DNA of 64,000 bases from Myxococcales bacterium. GTDB taxonomy: Bacteria; Myxococcota_A; Polyangia; Polyangiales; GCA-016699535. This document shows, piece after piece, positions 18,335-27,583 of the stretch (the stretch's first letter is position 1; each line of letters begins with the position of its first letter). The translations under genes and the position numbers were made by a program. The notes under the pieces are model-generated. The model was not told where the DNA came from and searched no databases. It worked only from the letters and a program-made list of their open reading frames with translations. The DNA is taken from contig CP064980.1 in the NCBI GenBank assembly GCA_016699535.1, forward strand, positions 1,372,001 through 1,436,000. Direction: 5' to 3'.

Positions 18335-18343
18335 TGCTAAACT
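18335..18343 (+). promoter_or_regulatory. Extended -10 promoter of the kinase operon
   Basis: TGCTAAACT lies 8 bases before the GTG start at 18352, again suggesting a nearly leaderless transcript. Confidence 0.4.
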
Positions 18344-18351
18344 AACTAGCT

Positions 18352-19946
18352 GTGGTGTCTGAGGCTTCAAATATCAAGCCAGTGATTGATAACGATCCCA
18401 AGATTGGAACTATCTTGCAAGACCGCTATCGCATTGTTCGCAAGCTGGGCGAAGGCGGCATGGGCGATGTCTACGAAGCTGAACACACCCTGATCGGGCG
18501 TCATGTCGCGGTGAAATGCCTGTTGCCCGAGTTCGCGAAAAACCCAGAGGTTGTGGAGCGTTTCAAGCGTGAGGCTCGCGCCGCGACCATGGTGGGCAAC
18601 GAGCACATCATTGATGTCACGGACATGGGCCAACTTCCCGATGGCTCCCCTTTTATTGTGATGGAGATGCTCGAAGGTCGTGAGTTTGCAGGCCTCATCG
18701 AAGATGAAGGTCCGCTTCCCGTGGGACGTACGGTGCGCATCATTCAGCAGGTGTGCAACGCACTTTCTGCAGCGCATGCCAAGGGCATCGTGCACCGTGA
18801 TTTAAAACCCGAAAATATCTTCTTGGTAACCAAACACGGCAATCCCGATTTTGTTAAAGTGCTTGATTTTGGCATTTCCAAAGTCAAAGAACATAAAGAC
18901 AGTGTGCAAAAGAGCCTGACGCGCACGGGTGTGATGATGGGGACGCCTCATTATATGTCTCCGGAGCAAGCTCAAGGCTTAGCGACAACCGATCATCGCA
19001 CCGATATTTATGCGCTCGGTGTCATTTCCTATCTAGCACTTGCAGGCCGTGTGCCTTTTGACGGGGACACATTGCCATCGCTCATGGTTCAGGTGATGAC
19101 GACCGAGGCTGAGTTTTTGACCGATCTACGCCAAGACATCCCCGAAGCATTGGATGCTGTCATTCGCAAAGCGCTTACCAAAGATCCTGCCGATCGTTAC
19201 GCTAGCGCAGCAGATTTGCGCAGGCACTTGTGCCTTTTGCACAGGTGAACGTCGCGCCCAGTGTTTATCCTCAAGCGCCGACTTCTCTGTCGCATCCTAT
19301 TGTTCCTCGTGAGTCAAAACGCCCCAAAATCAAATCTGGGCTTGGCCTGGAGACGGTGTCTCACATTCGGTCGATTCCAGGATTGGGCGACGCTGGATCA
19401 GGCAAAAAGAAAGTCCTTATTGCATCCGTCGTTGTTGCACTGGTTGTAATGGGCGCTGCTGCCTTTTTCCTAAAAGGTGATAAGTCCACAGACGAGCAAA
19501 GCTCCATGGGCGCAGATCAAGCGCAGCCCGTAGCGGCCGAGGCTAAGCTTGTTGAGCAATCCGCCGCTGAAGACAAATCCGCCGAAGCTCCTCAGGCCCC
19601 AACTCATCCGAGTGAGGTCGAGCTTGAAATACAGGTCAAGCCGAGCTCGGCTCGAATTTTTGTGGCAGGCCGCGAATACAGCAACCCGATGAGCGCATCC
19701 TTTCCCTATGCCGACAAAGCAGTCCCTCTGCGCATATCCAAGAGCGGTTACGAGGACATTGTTCGTGATATCTCGTTTAGGGAAAATCAGGTTTTCTCCT
19801 TTTCGATGGAACGAAACTCAAAGACGCATTCCAAAAAAGCCGTTCCGGCAGCTCAAAAACTTGAGATCAAGCGTGAAAAATCGACACCGAAGGCTCCATC
19901 GGTTATCACTCCAAAGAGTAACGATCGCTTTCGCGACGACTTCTAG
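18352..19946 (+). CDS. Membrane Ser/Thr protein kinase with PEGA domain (frameshifted)
   Basis: The first frame (18352-19248) has a complete PASTA/PknB-type kinase domain: GEGGMGDVY, VAVKCLL (ATP Lys), HRDLKPEN, DFGISK, GTPHYMSPEQA, TDIYALGV. It stops at HLCLLHR after TKDPADRYASAADLRR. The second frame (19230-19946) continues with ALVPFAQVNVAPS-like linker, a membrane helix (VLIASVVVALVVMGAAAFF) and a PEGA domain (EIQVKPSSARIFVAG, then SKSGYEDIV). The two fit one protein if a base is missing near GG at 19223-19224. Restored length is about 531 residues. Kinase inside the cell, PEGA outside: a one-piece sensor kinase of the Myxococcota type. It heads the operon of envelope genes downstream. 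Confidence 0.82.
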
Positions 19947-19985
19947 ACCGCTTTGCTTAGTGGCCTAGATAAAAAGGTAGGGGCT

Positions 19986-20993
19986 ATGCGAAGATTGGTA
20001 GGACGTGGGCTATTCAAGTATGGCGTGAGCGTAGTGGTCATGGGACTGCAGGTCTCGTTGGCTTTCGCTCAAAGCGCAGAGACAAGTGATCCTGGCAAAG
20101 ACGAAGCAAGGACACGCTTCAAGCAAGGTGTCGCCCTTGCGCGCAGTGGAAACTGCGAAGGAGCAACTGCCGAATTTGAAGCCTCTTATGCTCTTTATCA
20201 ACGTCCCAACACCCTCTACAACATCGCGCAATGCCAAGAAACCTTGTTTCGTTACGATCGCGCAGTGGAGTACTATGAAAAGTTTCTTGCGATTGCAGCG
20301 CCAGATGATCCCGATCGTCCCGCAGTGGAAGCAACGATGCGTTCCTTGCAAAACCTGCTCGCCCGAGTCGAAGTTCAGTCCAACCTGCAAGGTGATGTGT
20401 GGATTGGCGATCGAAAAATCGGCGTAGCCCCAGGCACAGTGCTACTGCCAGCTGGACGGCATGTGCTCGAAGTCAGGCGTGACGGTTATTTGCCGGCGCG
20501 GCGCGAAATTCAAGCTGCTGGACGGCAAACCTTGAGCGTAAGCGTGGAGCTTAAGCAAAGCATAAGCGGCACCCCAGCTCAGTCCGATGAGGCTCCTCGG
20601 CATAAGCTTACGACGACAGTGACTCACGAGGAGGACTCTGGCGGGCTTTCGCCAGCCTTTTTCTGGGGAGCCCTGGGCGCGACGTTAATCAGCGCTGGCG
20701 TAGGTACTTTTTTTGGGCTTCAAGCGCTGTCTTTAAAAAGCGACGCCGATAATATTGATCCACGCTTGTCACGCACAAACGAAAAATCTGACATTGATAA
20801 CACGGCTTTGATGGCGGACGTGTTTTTTGTTGGGGCTGCAGCTTTTGCGGCAAGCAGTGTGGTGCTGTTTATTCTTACGGACTGGGAGGGCGGCAGCAAA
20901 CGAAAAGAACGCATGATGAGCGCCGAGGCCGCTTCAGTGACTCCGTGGTTTTCAGCCCAAAGCGCAGGCCTTAGTCTTAAGGGGGCGTTATGA
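19986..20993 (+). CDS. TPR and PEGA domain periplasmic/inner-membrane protein
   Basis: A protein of 335 residues with a signal peptide (VVVMGLQVSLAFAQSAE), TPR-like helices (residues 35-120, FKQGVALARSGNCEGATAE, then NTLYNIAQCQETLFRYDRA), a PEGA domain (about 125-180; GDVWIGDRKIGVAPGTVLL, then RRDGYLPARREI) and two C-terminal membrane helices. The ATG at 19986 is preferred because it gives the signal peptide and follows a GGTAGGGG ribosome site; the longer version from 19953 lacks these. This TPR-PEGA-TM layout is common in Myxococcota and often sits beside Ser/Thr kinases, as here. It may relay an envelope signal to or from the kinase; this is inference. Confidence 0.72.
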   Translation: MRRLVGRGLFKYGVSVVVMGLQVSLAFAQSAETSDPGKDEARTRFKQGVALARSGNCEGATAEFEASYALYQRPNTLYNIAQCQETLFRYDRAVEYYEKFLAIAAPDDPDRPAVEATMRSLQNLLARVEVQSNLQGDVWIGDRKIGVAPGTVLLPAGRHVLEVRRDGYLPARREIQAAGRQTLSVSVELKQSISGTPAQSDEAPRHKLTTTVTHEEDSGGLSPAFFWGALGATLISAGVGTFFGLQALSLKSDADNIDPRLSRTNEKSDIDNTALMADVFFVGAAAFAASSVVLFILTDWEGGSKRKERMMSAEAASVTPWFSAQSAGLSLKGAL

Positions 20994-22672
20994 AAAAGTA
21001 TCTACTCCTCGCATTGCTACCTTGCCTTAGTGCTTGCAGTTTGATGGGGCTCAGTAATGGTCTTGATCCGCAGGGCTGCCTTGATAAATCACCAGACTTT
21101 TGCGACGACCTTAATACGCTCCAGCCTACAGGAGATGACTGCAGCGCATGGGCTTGCGATCCGAACGCTGGCGTTTGTGCGATTCTTCCTCTGGATGCCG
21201 ATAAAGATGGCGCTCCAGCGGCGGAGTGTGCTCCTGAAGGCGTTGAAGGCGATTGCGACGATACCAATCCCAACAACGCACCAGGCCTAGCCGAAAGCTG
21301 CGATGCCGCGGATAACGATTGCGATGAACTGATCGATGAAGGTGCGTACGCCTTGCCTGACCCGGTGATGCTTGCAGCCCTCGCTGGCGATGAAGAAGCT
21401 GAGGATGCACGATACGCCACTGGCGATGAGACTGATCCTGTGGGGATTGTCTATACATCAAACAAAAAAGACATGAATGGGGGCATCATCAGTCGTCTCG
21501 GTTTTGCCTTTTCGGCACACTTAGACGAGACAACAAGCCGTTTTGGACAGGTGATCGAAGGTAATACTACGACCAACAATTCGATCATCCGAACACCCAC
21601 AGCCATTACACGTATGGGTAGTGACTCCTTCATGGCACTTAGTGTGTTTTCGACGATTGGAAACTATTCCTACGGCCTGGTTCCAGGAGTGCTTTTGGAC
21701 AACGATACGAGCTTGTCTTATTATCCTGGTTATCTGGGCTTTAGCGGAACGAATGTGCCACTTCCACCGGTTAGTCAACCTGCGGCATCCGCCGTGGGTG
21801 GTGATGTTCTTGTCATGTACCAAAACCGTGCGCCTGATCCACAAAACGATAGTTGTCAGAGCACAAACGAAGCCAGTTTGATCACTGGGCTTGCGGAGCG
21901 TCAACAGCCGAATTCAACATATATCTACGCCCGACAGGATAGTTCCACGCAGATTTATGTTGGCAATGGCACAACAGATCGTCTTTCTCCTCCGGCCATA
22001 CTTGCCTTCACCAATTCAAATCCCAGTACCTGGATCGTAGCCTATGCTGGCTACAACGAAATCAGGGAACTTGGTATTTATATCTATCGCGTTGTTAAGA
22101 CCTTTGATTCTGCGACCAACAACATCCCCGTCATCAAAGCGTATGGGCCTCTTTACAAGGAGGGGACTACTGATGGTGGCCGTCTCGGTGATGTTGGTTT
22201 GGCTTGGGGTGAGGCTGGCGATGGAGAACGACAACTGGGCTTGACCTTCCGGAGTGGTTGCGGCGCACAGGCTCAAAGTTATCTGCGATTGCTCAGTGCC
22301 ACGGGAGGTTCTGCTGCTTTGGAACTCAGCCCGCAAGCCTTGGTGGCTGCACCAACCCCGAGCAATCAGGTGGAGCAGATTCATCCGAGTGCGGTGTGGC
22401 GCACAGCGGATGCTTCGGAATGGCTCATGATTTGGGAAGAAGAACGTAGCTTTGTTAAAGCTGCACGGATTAGCAAAGCCGGCGAGCTTATCGATAGCGA
22501 AGCCTATACGGTCTTGGGTGATGATGCTTCTGGAACTTCAGGGCTGATCCAAGAGGGCAGTTTTGTTAAGAGTACCGCGGATGGTTTTGCTCTGGTAAGT
22601 TATATTGAAGGCGATTCAAACAAAGCATTTTGGGCTCAAAGTCTAGTTTGTGATCCCGGAGCGGCGAAGTAA
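20990..22672 (+). CDS. MopE-type metal-binding lipoprotein
   Basis: A 560-residue lipoprotein (leader ends in LPCLSACSL). Near the N-terminus is a Cys-rich, Asp-rich stretch in the style of the putative metal-binding/MopE domain: DADKDGAPAAECAPEGVEGD, then DDTNPNNAPGLAESCDAADNDCDELIDEG. Such repeats bind Ca2+ or copper in surface proteins. The remaining 430 residues look like a beta-propeller with repeats such as ...VAYAGYNEIRELG and WGEAGDGERQLGLTF. The ATG overlaps the previous stop (ATGA), so it is coupled to the TPR-PEGA gene. Function probably at the cell surface; not catalytic by any motif seen. Confidence 0.7.
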   Translation: MKKYLLLALLPCLSACSLMGLSNGLDPQGCLDKSPDFCDDLNTLQPTGDDCSAWACDPNAGVCAILPLDADKDGAPAAECAPEGVEGDCDDTNPNNAPGLAESCDAADNDCDELIDEGAYALPDPVMLAALAGDEEAEDARYATGDETDPVGIVYTSNKKDMNGGIISRLGFAFSAHLDETTSRFGQVIEGNTTTNNSIIRTPTAITRMGSDSFMALSVFSTIGNYSYGLVPGVLLDNDTSLSYYPGYLGFSGTNVPLPPVSQPAASAVGGDVLVMYQNRAPDPQNDSCQSTNEASLITGLAERQQPNSTYIYARQDSSTQIYVGNGTTDRLSPPAILAFTNSNPSTWIVAYAGYNEIRELGIYIYRVVKTFDSATNNIPVIKAYGPLYKEGTTDGGRLGDVGLAWGEAGDGERQLGLTFRSGCGAQAQSYLRLLSATGGSAALELSPQALVAAPTPSNQVEQIHPSAVWRTADASEWLMIWEEERSFVKAARISKAGELIDSEAYTVLGDDASGTSGLIQEGSFVKSTADGFALVSYIEGDSNKAFWAQSLVCDPGAAK

Positions 22673-22675
22673 ATC

Positions 22676-23104
22676 ATGTTACGTATCTTCATTGTTCTTA
22701 CCTTGTTGCTGAGTGCGTTGGCTTGCGGTCGAAAAGGCGATGAAGTTCGGGAATGGAGCCCACAAGATCATGGCCAGCCGCCCACCGATCCCAGCCGCAC
22801 TCCGCAGGAGGCTGAAATGCCATCCGAACTGCAGGCTGCAGCGGCGATATGGACCATAAGCTGTTCACGTTGCCATGGTCCCAAAGGACAAGCTGATGGC
22901 CCTGAGCGTCCACCTTCTGTGGTGATGGCGGATCTCAGTTCAAGCGAATGGCAAATGGCACGCAGCGATGAAGAGATCGCGACTGTCATTGCAAAAGGCC
23001 GCAACCTTATGCCTTCCTTTGAAAAGCAAATTGGGGCCGAAGGCGTGCAAGCCATGGTTCAAGTAGTGCGCAGCCTGGGTCCAGCGGAAAAGCCCGAAGA
23101 GTAA
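22676..23104 (+). CDS. Small c-type cytochrome lipoprotein
   Basis: A 142-residue lipoprotein (leader ends in SALACGRK) with one class I cytochrome c domain: heme motif CSRCH at about residue 63-67, followed by GPKGQADGP, and the axial Met in KGRNLMPSF. It should carry single electrons in the periplasm or at the outer membrane. It lies in the middle of a same-strand series of lipoprotein genes, 4 bases after the MopE-like gene, so it may serve a redox step of that system. Confidence 0.82.
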   Translation: MLRIFIVLTLLLSALACGRKGDEVREWSPQDHGQPPTDPSRTPQEAEMPSELQAAAAIWTISCSRCHGPKGQADGPERPPSVVMADLSSSEWQMARSDEEIATVIAKGRNLMPSFEKQIGAEGVQAMVQVVRSLGPAEKPEE

Positions 23105-23185
23105 AGCGTTGAGTTGTGGCTGAGGAGCCCTGTTTTACGATGTAAAAGTGAGGGTTTTGGTGTCGCTTTGCTCCCTTTTTCCAGC

Positions 23186-24967
23186 ATGCTAAAGCTGGGC
23201 ATGCGCGCTATTGTCATCGTCTTTGCTTTGATCTCACTTTTGTCGTGTAACGACTCAGGAGATAAGGCTTATCGCATAGGCGAGCTGAGACTTGATCCTT
23301 ACGGCAATGCGCCCATGGCGGCGGTGGTGACGCTGAGCGCAGACCGTTTCTTGAGCGTTGAGCTAAGCATTGAAGCTGAGGGTCGGGATTCTTGGAGTAC
23401 TCAATTTGATGTTCCAGCAGAACAAAACTGGGAGCTTCCCGTGATCGGTCTTTTTGCGGGTCGAGAAAATCATGTGACGCTTCGGTTTTTTGCAGAAGAA
23501 ACGAGCGTAGGAGAAGAGCATTTTACGGTTCAAACGGAAGCCCTACCTGAGGATTTTCCGGAGATTACCGCAACGGGCGAACACAATGCACAAGAGATGA
23601 CCTTTGTGTTGTGGTACCGCACCCCGGCAGCGCGTCTTGAGACGGTGGGCCTGTTGGTTGATAGCAAGGGTGAGGCGCGTTGGTATTCAAGTTTTGCGCA
23701 AGCCAACCTAGCGCCCATGGAGATCATCGATGGCTTGATTTACACCAGTGACGCTAAGAGCAAAGTCTTTGTCTATGATTTGCTAGGCAAAGAGCGACAA
23801 AGCGTTGACATTGCCGAGCACGGCTTTACTGGGATTCATCATGACATCGTCAAAAAACCAAATGGCAATTTGATTCTTCCTGTGGATGAACAAGACGGTG
23901 CTTATACAGAAGATTTTCTTATTGAGGTCAATCCGGATAAAAGCAGCCTTGAAGGTTTATGGGATCTGAAAGACGTTTTACCTGACGTTGCCGATGTGCT
24001 TGCGGGTACACCAATGACACAAACAGGTGGTGATACGGCAAACGAGAACCCGCTGCAGCGCAGCGACGATCCGATTCACAACAACGCCGTGTTTTATGAT
24101 CCCAACGATGATGCCTTGCTTGTCACATCGCAGCGTATCGGTGTGGCAAAGCTCTACCGAAGCGGCGGTCTACACTGGCTTTTGGCGCCGCAGCTGATCA
24201 ACTTCATCGATGATGTGGACCACAATGGCCAAAGCGATAGCTTAGAGGCTGGATACACAGCCGACGATCCAAGTACCTGGACTGGGGATTTTCTAACGGA
24301 CAACGAAAAATCAGCCGCCTACAGTCAGCTGCGCTACCCGATCAATGGTAAACCTGCGCAAAACTATTCGGGCTTTGAGTTTGCTTATCAAGAGTTTCTG
24401 CTACAGCCTTTGGATGAAAAGTCCGACGCGATCAGCTCGGAGAGCGAATTGCTTGGTTTAAAAGACCATGCCGATTTTGCTTATCCCTTTCGTCCCCATG
24501 CGGCGATGGTCTTAGAAAATGGCCATCTTTTTCTTTTCGACAACGGCTTGAATCGCAATTTTGGAGCGCCGATGAGCTCTGGGTCTTACAGTCGTGCGGT
24601 GGAATACGAGGTTACGCCCGATAGCAGCGATGGTTTTGGCGGAACGGTAAAACAAGTCTGGCAATACCGGCTTTCAGTCGAAGCCGACTGGTACGGCTTT
24701 AGTCCGATTGTCAGCGATGTGGATGAACTTGCGAATGGTCATCGTCTGATCGTGTTTGGTGCTTTGGGTTCCTCGATTTTGCTGGGGCAATGGGCTGATG
24801 CGTACGGAAGTGGTCCCAAAGGAGCGTTGATCACTGAAATTGATCCAAGCACGGACGAAGAGCTCCATACGCTAAGCTTTGAGCGCACTATTCTTGATAA
24901 CTATCCAAATACTGAACTTTCCATCTACCGGGCCGAACGTATGGATCCCTATCAAGCGTGGAGATAA
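23186..24967 (+). CDS. Arylsulfotransferase-family (ASST) lipoprotein
   Basis: A protein of about 593 residues with a lipoprotein leader (VFALISLLSCNDS) if started at 23186; ATG at 23201 is also possible. It has the ASST layout: an N-terminal Ig-like domain, then a six-bladed propeller with GFTGIHHDIVKKPNGNLILP, DPIHNNAVFYDPNDDALLVT, and FRPHAAMVLENGHLFLFDNG, which contains the HA...FDNG block around the catalytic His of bacterial aryl-sulfate sulfotransferases. These move sulfate between phenols in the periplasm. A second copy follows by 5 bases. Whether it really transfers sulfate is an inference from the family. Confidence 0.78.
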   Translation: MLKLGMRAIVIVFALISLLSCNDSGDKAYRIGELRLDPYGNAPMAAVVTLSADRFLSVELSIEAEGRDSWSTQFDVPAEQNWELPVIGLFAGRENHVTLRFFAEETSVGEEHFTVQTEALPEDFPEITATGEHNAQEMTFVLWYRTPAARLETVGLLVDSKGEARWYSSFAQANLAPMEIIDGLIYTSDAKSKVFVYDLLGKERQSVDIAEHGFTGIHHDIVKKPNGNLILPVDEQDGAYTEDFLIEVNPDKSSLEGLWDLKDVLPDVADVLAGTPMTQTGGDTANENPLQRSDDPIHNNAVFYDPNDDALLVTSQRIGVAKLYRSGGLHWLLAPQLINFIDDVDHNGQSDSLEAGYTADDPSTWTGDFLTDNEKSAAYSQLRYPINGKPAQNYSGFEFAYQEFLLQPLDEKSDAISSESELLGLKDHADFAYPFRPHAAMVLENGHLFLFDNGLNRNFGAPMSSGSYSRAVEYEVTPDSSDGFGGTVKQVWQYRLSVEADWYGFSPIVSDVDELANGHRLIVFGALGSSILLGQWADAYGSGPKGALITEIDPSTDEELHTLSFERTILDNYPNTELSIYRAERMDPYQAWR

Positions 24968-24972
24968 AGACG

Positions 24973-26730
24973 ATGAAACGATTCACAGTTTTTTTGTTTT
25001 CGTTACTGATGAGTGCTTGTTTCTTTTCGGGATGTTCAGGAAGTCGTGAAGCAAAATCTACCGAAGACAGTGTCGATGCTGGAGGAAAAGATGGTGCGGG
25101 TCCGGATCAGGTATTTTCCATTGAACAGCACGATCAAAGGCTTATTGTTGATCCCTATGGAGTAGCGCCTCTTTCCGCGATGTTGGTGATTAGCGATGCA
25201 CGTCTTTCTCAAGAACAGATCGATGAGGTGCATATTTCCTTTTTGGACCCGGAACATGCGTTTTCAGTGGTGCTAGACTATAACGATGAACATTATGCAC
25301 GTGACTATCTTGATCCGGATTTGCTAAGCGAATCCGAGATTGGTGTGCCTCTGTTGGGATTGGTCCCTGACGTTGTAAATGCAATCGATGTTTCCATTGT
25401 GACTGCCGATGCGACTTTTAGCACACAACTCAGAGTGCGACCTGCAGCCATCGACGTATCGTTGCCCAGTATTAGCATCGAGCGCAAAGACGAAAGCAAA
25501 ATGGAGCCCGGCTTTAACATGGCGGCCTTTTATGGCCTAGCTACCGAACACCTCGCTCGTCCTCTGATCTATGATCATCAGGGTGTGTTGCGCTGGCTGC
25601 TGCTACTCGATCGGGCGATCTCTCCCGGATTCATCACGCCAGTGGAACGCCTGAAAAATGGCAATTGGATTTTGGGTATTTCCAATGTGATCTACGAGTA
25701 CAACATGTTGGGGCGTGAGGTGGAGCGATGGGTTTTGCCGATTCGCTATAAACAGCATCACGATATTTTTGAGATGCCAAGCGGAAATTTCTTAGTGACG
25801 GTGACGAATAGTGAAGCGAGCATTTTGGACGATGGTGAGATGATTCCGGCCATCAATGATCATGTGCTTGAGGTGAAAAGAGATACAGGACAAATCGTAA
25901 ACCTATGGAATCTTTCTGAGTTTTTGGACGTGGATCGTGACGACCTTACCGGAGCGGATAACGACAGCGATTGGCTCCATCTGAATTCCATGATCTATTC
26001 TGCTGACGACGACAGCATTGTAATTTCAGGCAAGCACCAGGGGCTGGCAAAAATAACGCGCGGTGGTGAGGCGGGCGATCAGGTCAACAAGAACAAACAC
26101 TTGGTATGGATCTTGGCGCCACATGTGGGATGGAACAAAGCCGGCGCGCAAGGTAATGGGATGGATCTCGCACCCTATTTACTTAGCGCTGTGGACGAGC
26201 AAGGCGTGCCCTATGTTGATGACATCCAGAATGCTGTTTATGCCACCGATGAATTTGAATGGTCTTTTGGACAGCATGCGCCTTTGATTCTCCCCAATAG
26301 CCATCTCTTTGTGTTTGATAACGGCACCAACCGCGACATGGGAGATTTCCTTTTTATCGGTTACAGCCGAGGTGTCGAATATGAAATCAGACCAAGCATT
26401 TCAGGGCTTGGCGGCACCGTCCATCAAGTCTGGCAGTATGGCAAAGAACGAGGGCAAGAACTCTATGCGCCCGTCATTAGCGATGTTGATGTGGGCGCCA
26501 GCACCGGTAACCGCTTCATCATGCCCGGTTCGTACACGCAGAAACCCAACGGTGATGTGGGTGAGGTAGCGCGCATGGTTGAAGTGGCCTATCCGAATAA
26601 AGAAGTGGTCTTTGAGGCGCACCTGCGTATGCAAGGCGCCCATCCCTGGGAGAGTGAGATTTGCTATCGTCAAGAACGCTTGTCGCTATATCCCTACAGT
26701 AGGGCTGCAAGCCAGTCCCCAACTAAATAG
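24973..26730 (+). CDS. Arylsulfotransferase-family (ASST) lipoprotein, second copy
   Basis: A protein of 585 residues with a lipoprotein leader (SACFFSGCSGS). The start at 24973 follows a GGAG site. It has the same organisation as its upstream neighbour: LKNGNWILGISNVIYEYN, KQHHDIFEMPSGNFLVT, LHLNSMIYSADDDSIVISG and FGQHAPLILPNSHLFVFDNG. The two are clearly paralogs that have drifted far apart, so the duplication is old and they may have different acceptors. Its 3' end overlaps the convergent TauE gene by 37 bases. Confidence 0.78.
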   Translation: MKRFTVFLFSLLMSACFFSGCSGSREAKSTEDSVDAGGKDGAGPDQVFSIEQHDQRLIVDPYGVAPLSAMLVISDARLSQEQIDEVHISFLDPEHAFSVVLDYNDEHYARDYLDPDLLSESEIGVPLLGLVPDVVNAIDVSIVTADATFSTQLRVRPAAIDVSLPSISIERKDESKMEPGFNMAAFYGLATEHLARPLIYDHQGVLRWLLLLDRAISPGFITPVERLKNGNWILGISNVIYEYNMLGREVERWVLPIRYKQHHDIFEMPSGNFLVTVTNSEASILDDGEMIPAINDHVLEVKRDTGQIVNLWNLSEFLDVDRDDLTGADNDSDWLHLNSMIYSADDDSIVISGKHQGLAKITRGGEAGDQVNKNKHLVWILAPHVGWNKAGAQGNGMDLAPYLLSAVDEQGVPYVDDIQNAVYATDEFEWSFGQHAPLILPNSHLFVFDNGTNRDMGDFLFIGYSRGVEYEIRPSISGLGGTVHQVWQYGKERGQELYAPVISDVDVGASTGNRFIMPGSYTQKPNGDVGEVARMVEVAYPNKEVVFEAHLRMQGAHPWESEICYRQERLSLYPYSRAASQSPTK

Positions 26731-27431
26731 AGTGCTAAGACGCCTAAGACACCTTCAAACAATCGGATAAACACATGCTGAGGGATTCTACTTAGCAGAC
26801 GTTTTCCTAAGAGGGTGCCCATCATCACGCATGCGACCAGCGTTAGAAGAAGAGGCACATGGTCTTGATAAGGAAAGCCAAAAGCTAGGAATGCTGGAAT
26901 CTTGAAGATGTGGGTCCACATTTGGCAAATGGCTTTTGTTGCGATGATTTGTTCTTTCTCCAAGTCATCGCGCAAGAAGAAAGGCGCCAAAAAAGGACCG
27001 ATGGCGCCGACAAAAATGGCCAGAAATCCGGTAATGAGGGCTACCGGAACAAAGACCCACAGCTTAAGTTGTTTGAACTTTCGTTTGTGATGACGCCAGT
27101 ACAAGAACGCCAAAATAAAAAGCCCAATAAAGGGTTTGAGTCCGTCGAGTTTGCTTCCAGACCATAGATAGGCGGCAAGGGTAATGCCAGGAATAAGACT
27201 AGGCGCGTAGATAAAGAAGATTTTCCAATAAACGTGTCTAAGGAAAACCATGACACGCGTGAAGTTTGAAATGAGCTGTACGGCTCCATGCAGGGGAACG
27301 ACATCCTTGGCCGGTAATAAAACAGTCATTACCCCCACAAGGGTCAAGCCTCCGCCCATACCGAGCACGGCAGAGAGAGCTGATGTGAGCAGGGCAGCTA
27401 TCGCAAGAAAGAACAGCACGGAGATGACCAT
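26694..27431 (-). CDS. TauE/SafE family membrane exporter
   Basis: A 245-residue inner-membrane protein with about eight hydrophobic segments and the TauE/SafE signature: GMGGGLTLVGVMTVLLP near the N-terminus and the second-half counterpart GAIGPFLAPFFL. The family exports sulfite, sulfoacetate or other anions, or takes part in taurine use. The start at 27431 lies 54 bases from the palindrome pair shared with the divergent acyl-CoA ligase gene. Substrate unknown. Confidence 0.82.
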   Translation of the reverse strand: MVISVLFFLAIAALLTSALSAVLGMGGGLTLVGVMTVLLPAKDVVPLHGAVQLISNFTRVMVFLRHVYWKIFFIYAPSLIPGITLAAYLWSGSKLDGLKPFIGLFILAFLYWRHHKRKFKQLKLWVFVPVALITGFLAIFVGAIGPFLAPFFLRDDLEKEQIIATKAICQMWTHIFKIPAFLAFGFPYQDHVPLLLTLVACVMMGTLLGKRLLSRIPQHVFIRLFEGVLGVLALYLVGDWLAALL

Positions 27432-27449
27432 AGCCCGTTGCCTGTACTG

Positions 27450-27475
27450 CGCCTAGTTTGACTCACTGCTAGGCG
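27450..27475. promoter_or_regulatory. Palindrome upstream of the TauE gene
   Basis: CGCCTAG and CTAGGCG form 7-bp arms around 12 bases, 19 bases before the TauE start. Could be an operator or a leader hairpin. Confidence 0.3.
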
Positions 27476-27485
27476 TTAGTGCCCC

Positions 27486-27507
27486 AACATGCCAGAATTG
27501 GCATGTT
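27486..27507. promoter_or_regulatory. Palindrome 1: AACATGCCA-N4-TGGCATGTT
   Basis: Perfect 9-bp arms around GAAT, centred near 27496.5 in the divergent TauE/acyl-CoA ligase gap. The half-site TGCCA-N4-TGGCA returns 32 bases further and again at the window end. Probable transcription factor site. Confidence 0.6.
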
Positions 27508-27516
27508 TTTTATACA

Positions 27517-27540
27517 TTTAATGCCAGGTTTGGCATTAAA
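27517..27540. promoter_or_regulatory. Palindrome 2: TTTAATGCCA-N4-TGGCATTAAA
   Basis: Perfect 10-bp arms around GGTT, centred near 27528.5, about 32 bases (three helical turns) from palindrome 1 and about 55 bases before the acyl-CoA ligase start. The position suits an activator on that gene or a repressor of both. Confidence 0.65.
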
Positions 27541-27571
27541 CAGCTAATTTCTATGCATTCGCTGCTATCTG

Positions 27572-27577
27572 TATAAT
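27572..27577 (+). promoter_or_regulatory. Perfect -10 box (TATAAT) just before a start codon
   Basis: TATAAT ends 6 bases before the ATG at 27584, so transcription should start at the ATG (leaderless). No ribosome site is visible. Confidence 0.5.
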
Positions 27578-27583
27578 CGCATT

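Noticed and set aside
19230..19946. A separate PEGA gene starting at the GTG at 19230
   Set aside because: It lacks its own ribosome site and continues the kinase protein exactly; a frameshift explains it better.
27486..27540. Reading the paired palindromes as transcription terminators
   Set aside because: They lie between two divergent starts, where no transcript should end.
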